Assembly: GCA_023213395.1 (NCBI GenBank)
Contig: CM041465.1
Span: 96,603,741 to 96,667,740, forward strand
DNA: 64,000 bases
DNA from: Cycas panzhihuaensis
Taxonomy: Eukaryota; Cycadophyta
Direction of reading: 5' to 3'
Shown here in pieces: positions 20,310 through 32,292 of the stretch. The stretch's first letter is position 1. Every line of letters starts with the position of its first letter. The notes below the pieces were generated by a model, which saw only the letters and a list, made by a program, of their open reading frames with translations, did no database searches and was not told the origin of the DNA. The position numbers were made by a program, and so were the translations under genes.

Positions 20310-22511
20310 GGTCCATGACAGTAGTTATTAGGGAAGGAAGATGCACTAAGGTGAATGCCTTATTTACTTGTGTGACTTGATGGAGTGGATGGACTGTACA
20401 ATCCCCTAACCTACCTAGGGATACAAGAAGAAAATCTACCTTTGAATAAACACGTGACATGAGTGTGATTGATAATGGACTTTAGATGCAAACAAGGGCG
20501 AAAAGACAATGAGAAAAAAAAGGTGAAACCAAGGGTCCATGAGTGCCATGAGCAAGTGATTAAAACTGAATTGAAAATGTGGCCAGAGTGGAATTGACCC
20601 TCATCAACTATGACAAATAGGTGTGGTACACAGTGAAAGATGACTGCAAATCGAAGACACTAAAACTAGAATGAGGATAAAGGAATTGACTTGACACTAA
20701 TTGAACTAAAGTAGTTTTTCAGGGAAAAAAGGGGCTTATAAATGAGGGTGTATAGGCCCTATAAAATTGCATTAAATTACTAAAGTGGGGCAAATGGGCA
20801 ATGGAGCTTGTAAAACACCATACGACACAAGTAAAATCATGATTGAAGGCTTCTTATTTTACACTATTTCTACCTAATAATCACAGCCATTCAAGTGATT
20901 ATTGACCATTCTTAATAAATTACAATTACATTTTGTTAACACATATATCGTTTTTGTATGTTTGTATAGTTGCTTTTTATCATAGTCTAATTGTTGATAG
21001 AGAACAATTCCTTTTGACTGTTCCCATTCCTTGAAAACTATTCCCATTCCATTCTAGTCATTCTCGTTCTACAATACATTAAGAGTTGTTCTTGTTTAAT
21101 GATACATTGATAACCATTCTTTAAGAACTGAATCCACGACCTGCAACCATTCCAGCTATTCGTGGAACTATTTTAGACTTAGATTTTCATTATTTTTGAT
21201 GCTAATTTTTGTTGATTCATTGTTGGAGTCCTCTTGAAGTAACTCCTAGTCATTCCAAGTTGCCAAAAGTGCTAGATTTCATGCATACAAGGCTTTTATA
21301 GTAGGATTAATCTACCTTTAAAAATTTGAATTGATTCTCAATTCACGTGTATGTACTAGGTATGCTACAATAAATGCATGTATGGACAAGTAACCACCTA
21401 TTGGGCTAGTAATTGCACTCACATATCATACATATGTTAAGGATATTAACCTCTAAACTGACTCAATCAGTAAGACCCCATTTTATTAAGTTATGACCTA
21501 AGTAACCTAAGTAAACATTACTTCTCAAAGTATATTCTCTTTTTCAATGGTATTTTGGGTGTAACCCATCTCCTTGTTTTACTTGCCAAATCATGTGAGT
21601 TTGTTATAGATCTATCAATATTTACTTTCTTTTTCCAATTGATTGAATATGATAAGTAGTTTTGTAGTTATAGGTTGCTATTGATTATTTCTTTTATGCA
21701 TGCCATATTTCTTTCTATGATTTGTAGTTTTTGGATTTGAGATTATTTTGATGATTTTGTCTTTTGATGTATTTTACAAATTTAGGTCATTCTTCATGAT
21801 AATTCTTTATGTTTGTTTTCCATATCTTTAGCAAATTTCCATCATCTTAATAGATACTTGTTTTAGCCTTTTATATCATCAACTTACTATTGTAATGACC
21901 ATTGAGATTTTGTTGTTTTTCATGTTTTTACTATCATTATGTAGGCTAACTAATGATTAATCTACTCCAACTTCAACAGGTATTACACCAACTTGGATGA
22001 GGAGGATGGGGCTATAGTATCTTATGTTTTATTCTTATAATGTCTATAGCAATTTTTCTTGGGACTTGTTCTATTTTCTTCTAGTCTTTGATGTAGCACT
22101 TCCTCTCCTATGTACGCGCTGAAGTAGTTGCAACTCGACTAAGGTAATCAGTCACATGTGAAACTAATTTTTGAAGGAGAAATGATTGCAACCAACTTGG
22201 CTTGCTGTTACAAAGAATGAAAAATAAATATAGAAGAACAATTCTAAGACGTGCGTGTGTGCGTATAGTTGTTTTTATTAAAGAGCACAACATGCCTATA
22301 TATATTGTACTTACTGTGTATTGCTCCAGACATTGTGTGTATTGCTCCGGGTTGCCTCTGGTTGTGGGAGACCTAGAAGTAACCCATTATAATGCAATGA
22401 TTATGGTTTTGCTTCATGAATTTATTGTACTCCAATGGTTCTAGTTGAATTATATTAAGATATTGTTACCTCTTGTGCCTACTTATATGCGTTGATAGGT
22501 AGAAATACACA
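20310..22511. other. gene-free stretch; right end is an LTR end
   Basis: No coding domain is visible. A short CCATTCC-rich patch occurs at 21,015-21,065. The last bases GAAATACACA, directly before the PBS at 22,512, should be the end of a plus-strand gypsy LTR, but its start cannot be set without the partner LTR. Confidence 0.4.
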
Positions 22512-22525
22512 TTGGTTTCGTTGCC
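22512..22525 (+). other. gypsy primer-binding site
   Basis: TTGGTTTCGTTGCC follows a CA end and differs at one base from the PBS of the gypsy family at 34,486-34,499 (TTGGTTCCGTTGCC on minus). It marks a related element in the opposite orientation. Confidence 0.65.
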
Positions 22526-23164
22526 ATTTTGAACCAAGGCTGAGTAGGATGGGTAAGATCAAGGAAAAACATTGGGTCCCTTTCTATGCCACCCAAAGCA
22601 GAGGTTGAATCGCACTGTGATCGAGGGGAATGTTGGGAAAGAGAGAGACTTCAAACTGGAATACGTAGGCCTATATTTATAGTTACACCAAGAAGTAGGT
22701 GAAGAGATAGCCATTTGCAGATTTGACAGAGATAAGAAAGTCAAGAAATAAGGATGAGGTGAACGAAGAAAAGCTGGGAGTAATTGATATGTAGGCAAAA
22801 GATGGAAATAATTAGAGGTGTGCATTAGAAGAGGATCCCATAAATGAAGAACCTATGCGAGTAACATATGTTGAAAGAAATAGTTAGAAGGATTCTGTGG
22901 GAGAAGAAAATTTGCAGAAGGACAAAACACTAACATGAGAGGAAAATTCTATCGAATTGGGTATATATAGTGTAGCCAAACAAGCTTGGAATCATCATCT
23001 GTTAGATATTCGAACTTCAAGTCATATAATAAATCCCCTTTATAAGCTACCAAGGGCAAGCCCAAGTAGCAACATGGGAGGTACAATTGGGAGTAATACA
23101 CTGGCCGTAACATGACAAAGCAGGGTATCAGGTGGAGGAAATCAAAGGGATACAACCCCTTATA

Positions 23165-24060
23165 TTATTGTGCAAAGTGACTTAAATGTCTCAAATCTCC
23201 AATTTGATGGACCCACAGATCTAGGTGATCATTTGGCATTATTCAAAAATATGATCTAGATTAAAAGAATTATGGTTTAAGGAGAAATAAAAGCCATTTT
23301 TTTTTCAATGTTGAGAGGATCGACTGTTGTATGGTTTCAGTATGTAACAACACAACGTTTGAACTAGGAGCAATTGTAAGAGTAGTTTTTGAACAGATTC
23401 CAAAAAATGAGAGATCCAATAGTTATTCTACATACTTTGAAAGAGATTCGACAATATCCCAGGGAATTTGTTAACAATTTTGATAGAAGAATGAGAGTTG
23501 TTATAAATAAAATACAATTTGCAACGGAAATCAATTCTATATTGGCAATGAAATATTTTGTGCAAAGGACTAATACCACAACTTAAAGATAAGGTAATTC
23601 TACATCTAATGAATAACTATGAACGAGTAAGGGAATTGGCTCTAAGTTTGAAAATTAGATGAAATCGACCTACTCCCAGATGGAAATGCAATTATCGATG
23701 TATTTTCTAATAATGGGCATTGTAACATAGTCTATTCAAACACCGCAAATGGGTACCAATCTAGAAATTAAAGTTTTGAGGAAGACGGTGGAAGTATTAA
23801 AGCGACAACCATTAGATTTTGTCCCAGTTAATATGCAATAGAATCAGGAGCTAGAGAAGCTACGTGCATAATTGTTTCATTTGCGACTTGAAAAATTAAG
23901 GGAAAATATTTGGTGTTCCCCACTTTGCAATTAGCAAGGGCACCTAAAGAACGAGCATGGAGGAGTAACGAAATGGTGTGATAATTGTCAAAGAAATAAC
24001 TACAATATATGGGAATGCTATTTTAGACTTTAAAATAACGAAGAAGTTCATAATGTTTAT
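23165..24060 (+). pseudogene. gypsy gag and zinc knuckle (broken)
   Basis: Gag capsid reads NLQFDGPTDLGDHLALFKNM, then a degraded helix, STVVWFQYVTTQRLN, FLNRFQKMRDPIVILHTLKE and IRQYPREFVNNFDRRMRVV, matching block for block the gag at 33,365-33,900. A TAA near 23,583 and frameshifts break it. The nucleocapsid knuckle at 23,977-24,018 reads CDNCQRNNYNIWEC, a CCHC box in which the His is Tyr, a change explained by one C-to-T. The element stops at ~24,110, where an LTR fragment of the neighbouring family begins, so protease and pol are lost. Confidence 0.82.
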
Positions 24061-24125
24061 TCACAAAGAACAAAACGTGGAACACCAAGGCCATTGTTGA
24101 CTTTGGTTATCTCCCTACTGAGATA

Positions 24126-24797
24126 GGCACACTTGTCAAAGTATCACTGGTAGTCTAGTCTAGGATACAGTCAACATGCTTTATACACTTATATCAACAC
24201 AGATTTATTTATAATTCCATACAACAATGTCACAATTTACACATAGTAGTACTATAAACAACAATATCCATCATTCAATCCTCATAGAACACATAGAATC
24301 AACATTTTCCACGTAACTCTTCCTTTATTAAGCAACAAGTCTTTATACAATAGGTGTTGGAATGCATTCCCTATGTATTCTAGCCGTATACACTAATGTT
24401 GTCATATATATTCCCAGAAGGTATGCATTCTTATACTCTGCACTGCTGGTATACGTGCTAGCTACCGTACCATTGCATGTCCAGAATGCTTGGTTCTCAT
24501 CCCTAGAATGGTCCTTGAAGATTCCCTTCAATGTGCCTTCTTTGTGTCCTTTCGCTGAAGGGTTATGACTCCTTATCATAACCGTATCTTTTCAACCATA
24601 TGCGTACCTCTTTGTTGATCATTAGTTAATCACCTTAACTACTTTCTTATCTATCTGTACATCCATTCGTACGTCTTTAGGCACTGATGATGTCATCCTA
24701 GGTATCCTTAAGTCAGGTTCTATCGTGTGTACCCTTTCTATCTACTTGCATACCACAGGAGGTGTGTATACTATATTGCATACCTTTTCAAGTACGC
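24126..24797 (-). repeat. diverged LTR fragment of the 24.8-38.8 kb gypsy family
   Basis: It aligns with the adjacent LTR from CACTTGTCAAAG through GATAC(A/T)GTCAACATG, CCACGTAACTCTTCCTTT, a GGAATGCATTCC block and GAAGGGTTATGACT. It lacks both TG and CA ends. The intact LTR starts immediately at 24,798, so a younger LTR abuts an older, truncated one. Confidence 0.8.
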
Positions 24798-25558
24798 TGT
24801 TGACTTGTGAGGTATATCTTATTACACTTACAAGATACCTCTTACACTTGTCAAGGTTACACAGTGCTATAATCTAGTTCAGGATACTGTCAACATGGTT
24901 ATTCACATACATTCCACATATATCATATCATAATGGTACACAACAGCATAGAATTCAACACATACTCAGCATTTCCTCATCACAACACAAAGAATACACA
25001 GCTTTCCACGTAACTCTTCCTTTTATTAAGTAATCAGTTTAATTACATAGAGGCTGGAATGCATTCCTGTGCATTCCAGCAACATACATTCCTTCCTCGT
25101 GCTGGCTTCCGCACCTTTACGTACCTGTGATAATCGGCTCTCACCCTAACCTGGTGGTTCATGGGTACCTCCTTAAGTACTCTTGTTGATACCTTTTGGC
25201 TAAAGGGTTATGACTACCTGTCATAACTGTACCCTTTCAGTCATATGTACCTATTCATTAATCATTTGTTAGGCACTTAATTAATGACTCTTTGTATCCG
25301 TATGTCTGGTAGCTCCATAGGCCTTCACTGGTCCCTTTGAGTCGTGCGTACCGCTTCTACTTGGTTCTGTTCCACCGTTGGTACGTATCTATCATACGTA
25401 CCTGTTCCAGGTACACACCTGTCATACGTACCCATAATGCTGATTTCTCTGCCGTTTTATCTCGTGCGTACCTCCGTATGGTCCGTACCTACACAACTCA
25501 GGCTACCTGACCTACCTCTGATCCTCTCACAACCATAGGATCATTTTATACCCCAACA
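24798..25558 (-). repeat. LTR, 3' copy of the minus-strand gypsy element
   Basis: 761 bp from TGTTGACTTGTGAGG to TATACCCCAACA. It aligns along its length with the LTR starting at 34,500. The second half is rich in GTACGTA-like palindromes. A minus-strand AATAAAA lies near 25,018, a possible polyadenylation signal, and a minus-strand TATAAAA lies close to the LTR start at ~25,546. Confidence 0.92.
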
Positions 25559-25654
25559 TCTATCCCGGGTCAACAGTTATGGGTTTGAGCATCCTTGCTC
25601 AACAAAACTCCAAAAAATTTTCAAAATTTCGGGGTATCCCTCCCCCGCTCTGTC

Positions 25655-26734
25655 TCAAGGCAGCTCCTGCTGCCTCTGTCCTCCCAAAATCTCTTTATTG
25701 ATTTGGGTTAGAGTGGCAATGATAGCGTCTTTTTCTTTTATTTTGTCTTGAAGAGCAGCTATCTCAGCTTTATACCCTTCCTCCATTTCCTGAATCAATT
25801 GAATTATGGGTCTTGCTTTGTCCTGTGGTGTAGGAGGTGCTGAAGGTTCCCCTTCCTCCGCTGCCTAAGGGAAGTCTTCCCATTCTTCCCAGGAGGCCTC
25901 TACTTCTTCCTCCTCCTCCTCTGATTCTTCTTTTCCCTTCTTCCTCTTACCTCGTCTATGGACAACTTGTTTTGTCCGAAGGGGAATGGGTGTTCTTGGT
26001 GTCTTCTGTAACCGGGTAAGTACCTTTTGCATATGTTTTTGTACTCTTCTCTTTGCTTCGGTTCCTTTGTATGCGGAAATTACGCTAACCCTGTTTAATG
26101 ATTGGCTCCTGTGGAGAAATAGTGGTCTTGGTCAACTGCACATCTGGACACTGATAAAATAGAATGGCCAAAAGCAAGGAGGGATGTCAGAATGGGTGTA
26201 TCCTAATCTCCTTGAGTTGCTACCTCATATTCTCTGCCAAGAATTCAGACTAATTCAACTTTTCCCATTCCGAATTTTCAACAACACCTACATCATGCCT
26301 CCCTGAATGTAGGTGTACTTCCGTTTGGACAAGAATCTGGAATTTATCACTTTGGCTACCCACTGAAGTCTAACATCCATAATTTTTGCTACATGGATTC
26401 CACTAGACATAATCTGAGTGTTGGGTTGACACAATTCCCTCAACCACATTTCTCGGTCAACTTTTGACCTTTTTGTTCCCAGTGGAACTTCTCCTTCATT
26501 GGGAAGTCTTATGATGGTGTGAACTATGTCTGCATCCATTTTGGCTTTCCTACTATCCTCCTTTAGGGCCATCAGGATTTGGTCCATGAGTTCAGGGTCA
26601 TAATACATAAGGTTACAGTAAATGTAGTCTCCCCAACCTGCCTGCTTAACCTTGGCCTAGAATGGAGCTGGTAGGGCTTGTAGCTCCTACTTAAGCTTTG
26701 GTATGTATGCCTCCTGGTACCTTGTTGTCCTCAT
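25655..26734 (-). pseudogene. extra ORF between pol and 3' LTR (ORF3), copy 1
   Basis: A reading frame begins MRTTRYQEAYIPKL at 26,734 and continues through ELMDQILMALKEDSRKAKMD, ADIVHTIIRLPNEGEVP, KVDREMWLRELCQPNTQI and VAKVINSRFLSKRKYTYI. A basic segment follows, then an acidic stretch, and a coiled-coil-like end (IIQLIQEMEEGYKAEIAAL, QDKIKEKDAIIATLTQINKE). Stops and shifts interrupt it. Copy 2 at 35,567-36,662 has the same blocks, so this was a real ORF. The first ~150 residues resemble the putative plant transposon protein domain found in some gypsy elements, where a FLG(L)P helix is followed by AKVWxxFINxRLLP; I infer this from pattern only. Function is unknown. Confidence 0.72.
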
Positions 26735-26924
26735 GATGGCTGTGGAGTCCCAGAAATAAGACAAGCAACCTAAGGGTACAAACTGGAACCCTACGTACGT
26801 ACCTCCGAGGAATGCTTGCTGTTTTTATCACTTTACGTACTGGAATGCGTATCAGAGTTAATTCCTTGCGTGTCGTGCCGTACGGATGCCAGGCGAATTT
26901 TATGGAATTGTTTCGTCTGTTTCG

Positions 26925-27415
26925 CTCTGCGTACTTCACGGGAATGCTTGCAGGTACGTAATACTTTGTCATTTTATAAATTTTTATTTTATGCGTGCTG
27001 TTGGTATGTATAATGTTAAGTATCTTTATTATGCATACTCGATTACGTACGTTTTTGGTATGTAGAATGTATCTGAGCACTTAAGTGTATTTTCCACTGT
27101 GCATACCTGACTACGTACTTTTTTGATACGTATAATGTAGTCGTTTAACTTACTTCTCTTTGCATTCTATGTACCTGCTTGCGTACTTTTCAAGTACGTA
27201 TAATGTAATTGAGCCACTTAAAATTTGTTTACACTATGCGTACCTGACTGCGTACTTTTCAGGTATGTATAGTGTTATTTTGAGTTACTTTTTTGAACTG
27301 TGCATACTTCAGTGTATTTCCTTGGTATGTATAGTGTATTTTTCAAATTTGATTACCTTTTTAACTATACGTACCTGGTAACATACCATTTTGGTATGTA
27401 TATTGTATTTTGCTT
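26925..27415 (-). repeat. ~66-bp tandem array, GTACGTA-rich, copy 1
   Basis: Six or seven units spaced 65-70 bp each read (C/T)GCGTACCTGACTGCGTAC, a short T-rich loop, and GGTA(C/T)GTATAGTGTA in variants, for example at 27,031, 27,098, 27,168, 27,234, 27,298 and 27,364. Each unit has GTAC-containing halves that could pair. It lies between integrase and ORF3. Confidence 0.85.
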
Positions 27416-27624
27416 GTATGCCTTAGATTTTTTCTCTGATTTTTTTAATTGCTGATGCTATTACTTATGTCTGTGATGAGTTACGGTTGTTTTTTTTATT
27501 TTTTCTAATTTTTTTTTCTCTTTTTATATCTATACCGAATTGGATCATGGCTCGGTATCAAGGCATTTGATTGTGCCTCAATGTCATACAATACGATATG
27601 GTACAACCAGCTGATTTGGTTGGT

Positions 27625-27985
27625 AAAGCTGGGCTACTTACTATATGGTTTGAGTCTGCTACCATTTACCCGAGTTGATAGTAGAGGTCCGTCAATTTTT
27701 TGAAGTTGCATTGATCCATTCTCGAAGATTCGTTCTGCGATGTATGGTCCCAACCACCGCATCTTGAGTTTACCGGGGTGTATTTTGAATTTGCTGCCAT
27801 ACAGTAGCACTTGATCACCTTCCTTAAACTGAGGTTTCCGTAGATGGCAGTCGTACCATGCTTTTTGTCATTGTTTTTCCATATTTTGTAACTAATTGGC
27901 CATATGTCACTTTTCTTCCAATCGCACTAAGTCTTCCAATCATCGTTCTAAAGACTGGAGGTCGTCTAGTCGACATTGCATAGCA
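27625..27985 (-). pseudogene. gypsy integrase C-terminal domain
   Basis: The minus strand reads MQCRLDDLQSLE, a helical Leu/Glu-rich stretch with stops, HLRKPQFKEGDQVLLYGSKF, KLKMRWLGPYIAERIFENGS and PLLSTRVNGSRLKPY. This is the SH3-like integrase end with the GPY motif. It aligns with 37,391-37,780 in the second copy. No chromodomain follows. Confidence 0.88.
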
Positions 27986-27987
27986 AC

Positions 27988-28830
27988 TCATAGACTGGGT
28001 ATCTCAAATTCTATTGGGAGAATGGCTTCTGTGCTATACACAAGCTGGAATGGAGTTTGTCCGATTGACCTCTTGTATGTCGTTCGAAATGCCCATAGCA
28101 CGGATGGTAATTTCTCAGCCCAATCAGATCTGCCGATGTCGCATATCTTCCACAAGCAATTCTCGATTATCTTGTTCGAACCTTCTGCTTGACCATTGGC
28201 TCTCAGGTAGTAGGGGATAGATTTCTGATGGCTAATTAGAAATGCTGATGTCAATGTTTTGATGGTTTGATTGAGGAAGTGGGTGCCTTGGTCACTTACG
28301 ATCTCCAAAGGGCATCCAAATCATGTAATCACTACCTCATATAGAAATCTCGCTATGCTTTCCGCATTAGCTTTCCGTAACGCTCGTGCTTTTACCCACT
28401 TTGTCATGTAGTCAGTTGCCACCAGGATGTATCGAGCTTTCGATCAATGCGCGACTAGTTTGATTGGCCCCACAACGTCGAGTTCCCATTTCTCGAACGG
28501 TGCCAAAGGTAAAATAGGATATAAGGGTTGGAAATCCTGTCGATTAGGTTTCCCCACCCATTGGCAATAGTTGCATGCTTGAATCCACTTTTTGACGTCC
28601 TCGAACATAGACGACCACCAGAATCCAGACATCAAAATCTTTCGCCATGTGGCCAATTTCCCCATGTGGCCACCCGCTACTCCTTCGTGCGCCTGCGACA
28701 TGATCTGGTTTATCTTGTGTTGTCGAACACAACATCGTAACACGTCGTCTGGCCCCAATTTGTATAACTCTCCATTGATGAGTTGATATGGCTCGGCTTT
28801 TCTGATAAAATTTCTCTTCCCGTCTGATCA
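27988..28830 (-). pseudogene. gypsy integrase core (broken)
   Basis: The zinc module reads QAHEGVAGGHMGKLATWRKI, then WIQACNYCQ, giving HHCC. The core has KWELDVVGPI (D), VSDQGTHFLNQTI (D) and RANGQAEGSNKIIENCLWKI (E), so the catalytic triad survives. Stops separate the 104-codon frame ending near 28,444 from the 106-codon frame 27,988-28,308, with EARYILVATDYMTKW-like sequence between. The product would insert element cDNA. Confidence 0.93.
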
Positions 28831-28984
28831 ATTTCTTGATATTTCTCCAGTCGCTAGATATTTTGGTATTCCCTCATACCAGTCCATTGGAACTGCTTCC
28901 ACACTGAATAGAGTTACATTTGGGAAGTCGTCAGGCACCCCTGTCGTTTTTTCTCCGTTTTTAATTCTCGACAACTGATCAGGG

Positions 28985-29420
28985 ATAATATGGGTTTTGT
29001 CGGGTTTTACAATGACTTTGAAAGAAAATTCTTGAAACAACATCAACCACCTACTGATTCGTCCTCATATAATTGGTTTATTCACCAAATACATCAATGC
29101 TTGGTGATCAACGAGAAACAAGAATGGATTTGATAATAAGTAGTGTCAAAACTTTTGCAATGCGTATACTATGCCGAGTGCTTTCCTCTCTGTCGTCGTA
29201 TAATTCTGCTCGACTCTTGTGAGTTTTCGACTGGCGAAGTAGATTGGATGATTTGTTTTATCGTCACTGGGCTGTGCCAATATGCATCCAATGGTGTATT
29301 GCGACACATCCACATGAACGTGAAAAGTCTTCTTTCAATTTGGGAATCGCAGTATAGGTGCTGCTACGATGGCTTGTTTCAATGTTTCAAACGCTTGTTG
29401 CTGTTCTTCTGTCCATGCCC
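28985..29420 (-). pseudogene. gypsy RNase H (broken)
   Basis: On the minus strand FHVHVDVSQYTIGCILAQ carries the first Asp, QNYTTTERKALGIVYALQKF the Glu and FLFLVDHQALMYLVNK the third Asp. The end reads KTHIIPDQLSRIKNGE, where DQLSR corresponds to the usual ADxLSR. Stops fall between blocks. The 72-codon frame at 28,828-29,046 continues into the integrase linker. Confidence 0.9.
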
Positions 29421-29469
29421 ATTCAATATTCTTTTTCAATAGCTCCTCCAGGGGTCCAGATATATATGC

Positions 29470-30260
29470 ATACCCCCTGATAAACTTTCTATAGTATCTC
29501 GTTAATCCCAAAAAACCTTTCAGTTGCTTTCTCGTAAGTGACGTGGGGAAGTGCAGAATGGCAGATACTTTTTTTGGATCATCGTGCCAATCCTTCCTTG
29601 CTGACTATATGCCCCAATAAGTTTCTGAAGGGTATCAGGAAGGTACACTTTTCTGGATTGAGATACAACTTGTTTTCATGGCACGTTTGCAACATTTCCC
29701 TCATATTCTCCATGTGATCTTTCATCAGTCCATACAACGTCTAGTCATCTAGGAATACAACAACTTTTTCTCCAATAAACTTTCAAAAGATATTGATTAC
29801 AATTCACTGCAACATAGCTGGTGCATTCGTGAGACCGAATGGCATCACTTTATATGCATATGTTCCCCATTCTGTTACGAATGTGGTTTTTGCCTGATCC
29901 TCCGGGGCAATGTGCACTTGATTGTACTCGCTAAATTCGTCTGTGAAGGAGTAAATCTCATTTCCTCCCACTGCTTCTAGAATATCCTCTGTAAAAGATA
30001 ACGGGAATGGATCCTTCTTTGTTACCTTATTTAATTGTCTGTAGTCCACATAGACGCGAATTTTCCCATTTTTCTTGGGAACCACCACTCTGAGGCTCAC
30101 CCGATCCTTGTAGTCCATTTCATAAATATAACCCGCTTCCAACATTTTGTCGAGTTCAACTTTCACTTTTTCTTTATATCTCAGATTCATCTGGTATGGC
30201 CTCTGTTTCACCGGTTTCGCATCTTCCACTAAGTCAATGTGATGCATTCCTATCTCCAGA
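29470..30260 (-). pseudogene. gypsy reverse transcriptase (broken)
   Basis: The frame from 30,247 reads VKQRPYQMNLRYKEKVKVEL, VPKKNGKIRVYVDYRQLN, DPFPLSFTEDIL, IYSFTDEFSEYNQVHIAPED and YAYKVMPFGLTNAPAMLQ before a stop at 29,804. Beyond it the catalytic box VVFLDD lies at ~29,744-29,764, directly followed by a stop. LNPEKCTFLIP and FLGLTRYYRKFI complete the palm and thumb. The consensus Cys before VDYR is Tyr here. Confidence 0.93.
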
Positions 30261-30322
30261 GGAATGCCTTTCAGGTCCTTATACGACCATGCAAATACAT
30301 CACAGAATTCCTCAAATAACTG

Positions 30323-30897
30323 CTAGACTTCTGCTACTGTCTGAGGATTCCAATAGTTTCTAATTCGAATGAGTTTAGGATTAGCTTGACTGCCAACATT
30401 AATCTCTATAGTTTTTAACTTGGTCATACCCACATCTTCTGCATTTCCGGTTTTATGTCCCGGAGTGTCTTCTAGCTTCCTCTCTCCAATATTGAATTCT
30501 GTAAATTCTGCAAGATAGTTCATAACTTCTTCTTCTTCACTATGTATAAATTCTACCTCCCCTTGGTCTGTTAGGTTTTGTTTTAATTTTATACTCATTA
30601 ATCTAATATGTTTTAGGATTTTATCTATTTCTTTGTTATCAAAAGTATACCTAAAGGTTTTTATGAAGGATTTCTTTAAGTTTCCCCAAGTCACATCTAA
30701 ATTTTGTTCCTTCCCTAGGAACCGATTCCTGCTACTCTCCCCAAGGTATGGTAGAAATAGTTAGGCCAATTTTGTTTAGGTATACTTAAAGATCTCAACT
30801 TTTGTTTGCATTTTTGTATGTGTTCCCTAGGATTATGACCTACATAGAACACTGGAGTGGCTAATTGTGTTGGATGATCAAACCGAATTTGAAACAT
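30323..30897 (-). pseudogene. second gag-like module between protease and RT
   Basis: The minus strand reads FDHPTQLATPVFYVGHNPRE, HIQKCKQKLRSLSIPKQNW, PNYFYHTLG, and after a one-base shift RNRFLGKEQNLDVTWGNLKK and SFIKTFRYTF. This is the pattern of a retrotransposon gag capsid segment (W...F..TL...W....TWxxLxxxFxxxF), yet the element already has a gag at 33,365-34,360. An acidic linker with SEEEEVMNYLAEF follows and runs into RT. I infer gag-like from pattern; it could also be an unrelated helical domain. Confidence 0.6.
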
Positions 30898-31023
30898 CGT
30901 TTGTAATTATTTCTAATTCCTCAGAATGGATTGGTGGGCTAGGTACCAGTACCAAGCTTTTCCCCGTAAGGTTAATACTAAGTCCTATTGCCATTGGGTT
31001 TTATCCCAATTCCTATGTTCCAT

Positions 31024-31700
31024 CTAATATTCAACACAATGCGTTAAATGGGTAGTCCCATACAACTGCTCTCTATAGAATGGTTTAACATAGTTCCCAA
31101 TGTAGATTTGATGGTTTATTTCCTCTGGGATGATGACTCTAATATCTAGACCAGGATTGCTAGAAGTACTTACCAGTGATCCTCCTTCCATTTCTCTGGT
31201 TTTGGCACCAATGGTTGGAAGAGATCTATTGCTGGGTGGGTGTACCTCTAAGGAAGAGGAGGAAGGAATATTACTTCCTTCCTCAGGTTGTAATAAGGGG
31301 GGGGGGGGGTGTAAGGAATCTACCTCAGGACCCACGCCTGATATAGATGGGATGTCGGGATTACTATTAACTATAAAAAAACTACAAAAATTATTAGGTA
31401 AACTAGGGGTTTGTTGGTCTAGGCTGTGGTCATCCCTTAAACTATCGTTAGTCAGCATATATTCAAAAGAATCTGAATTATTATCAATGTCTATAGTTAC
31501 ACATTTAAATAATAAATTACATCTATAAGAAGAAGAGTTTACTTCATACGCATCCTGTAGCCGGTAATCCACGAACCTCATACCGTGTTCGTCGTCCGAA
31601 GAGTTGTATATCTCCCCAAAATAGGTCGATTCTTTTTGCTGATTATTGGTTGATGTGGTGGGCTCTTCTGCCGTATGATAGAGATGTTTTTCCCCAATGG
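31024..31700 (-). pseudogene. long polyprotein spacer after protease
   Basis: This is the second half of a 422-codon open frame. It is rich in Ser, Asn, Asp and Pro, with no fold that I recognise. A 13-base C tract on the minus strand (G run 31,297-31,309) encodes a proline run and is a likely slippage site. The frame is open with no stops, which is notable among broken neighbours. Confidence 0.6.
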
Positions 31701-32292
31701 AAGAGAATGTTGTGTCGCTTATGACCATTGTACTGGATCCCTCATCTGGTATCATCTCGATCGAGCTTCTTTCTAGCATCGGTAATACTACTTTATTTCC
31801 GTTGTCTGATAATACGAAGGTTACATTCTTCCAATTCTGAAGGTATTGCATTTTATATAACCATGGCCTCCTCAAGAGTGCTGGATAGGGTGTTGCCCCT
31901 TTCTTCATTTCTACGATTGTGAAGTCAATTCTCATTACTATCCCTACTACATCTACCTTAATGTCGGCCAATCGCCTCATAGGTCGTACCAATAGTTCGT
32001 TAGCCAATTTTAACGAATAGGTTGCCACTTCCAACTTTGAGCTTCCCAATTTATGCAAGGTCGAAGCCGGTAATGCATTTACCACTATGCCTTCATCAAC
32101 GATTACCTGTGGGAATGTTTCTCCCAAGACTATCATGGTTACCATCGGATCCATATCAAATGATGGTATGATTTCCTTCAGACTCTTGGTGATTCCACGC
32201 TGTAACACTCCTCCTTTGATCCAATCGATAACTTGGCATAGAGGAATGGTCAACTGTAGCTGCTTTACCAAATTTTTCATTAACAACAACAT
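31701..32292 (-). pseudogene. gypsy aspartic protease, variant active site
   Basis: Within the 422-codon frame, VTMIVLGETFPQVIVDEGIV and VNALPASTLHKLG form the retropepsin active-site loop, where DEG stands for the canonical DSG or DGG. A second strand ADIKVDVVGIVMRIDFTIVE and ATPYPALLRRPWLYKMQ match the C-terminal part (usually LLGRPWL). The frame is open, but the missing Ser/Gly of the active site and the Gly-to-Arg change argue that it is inactive. Confidence 0.78.
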
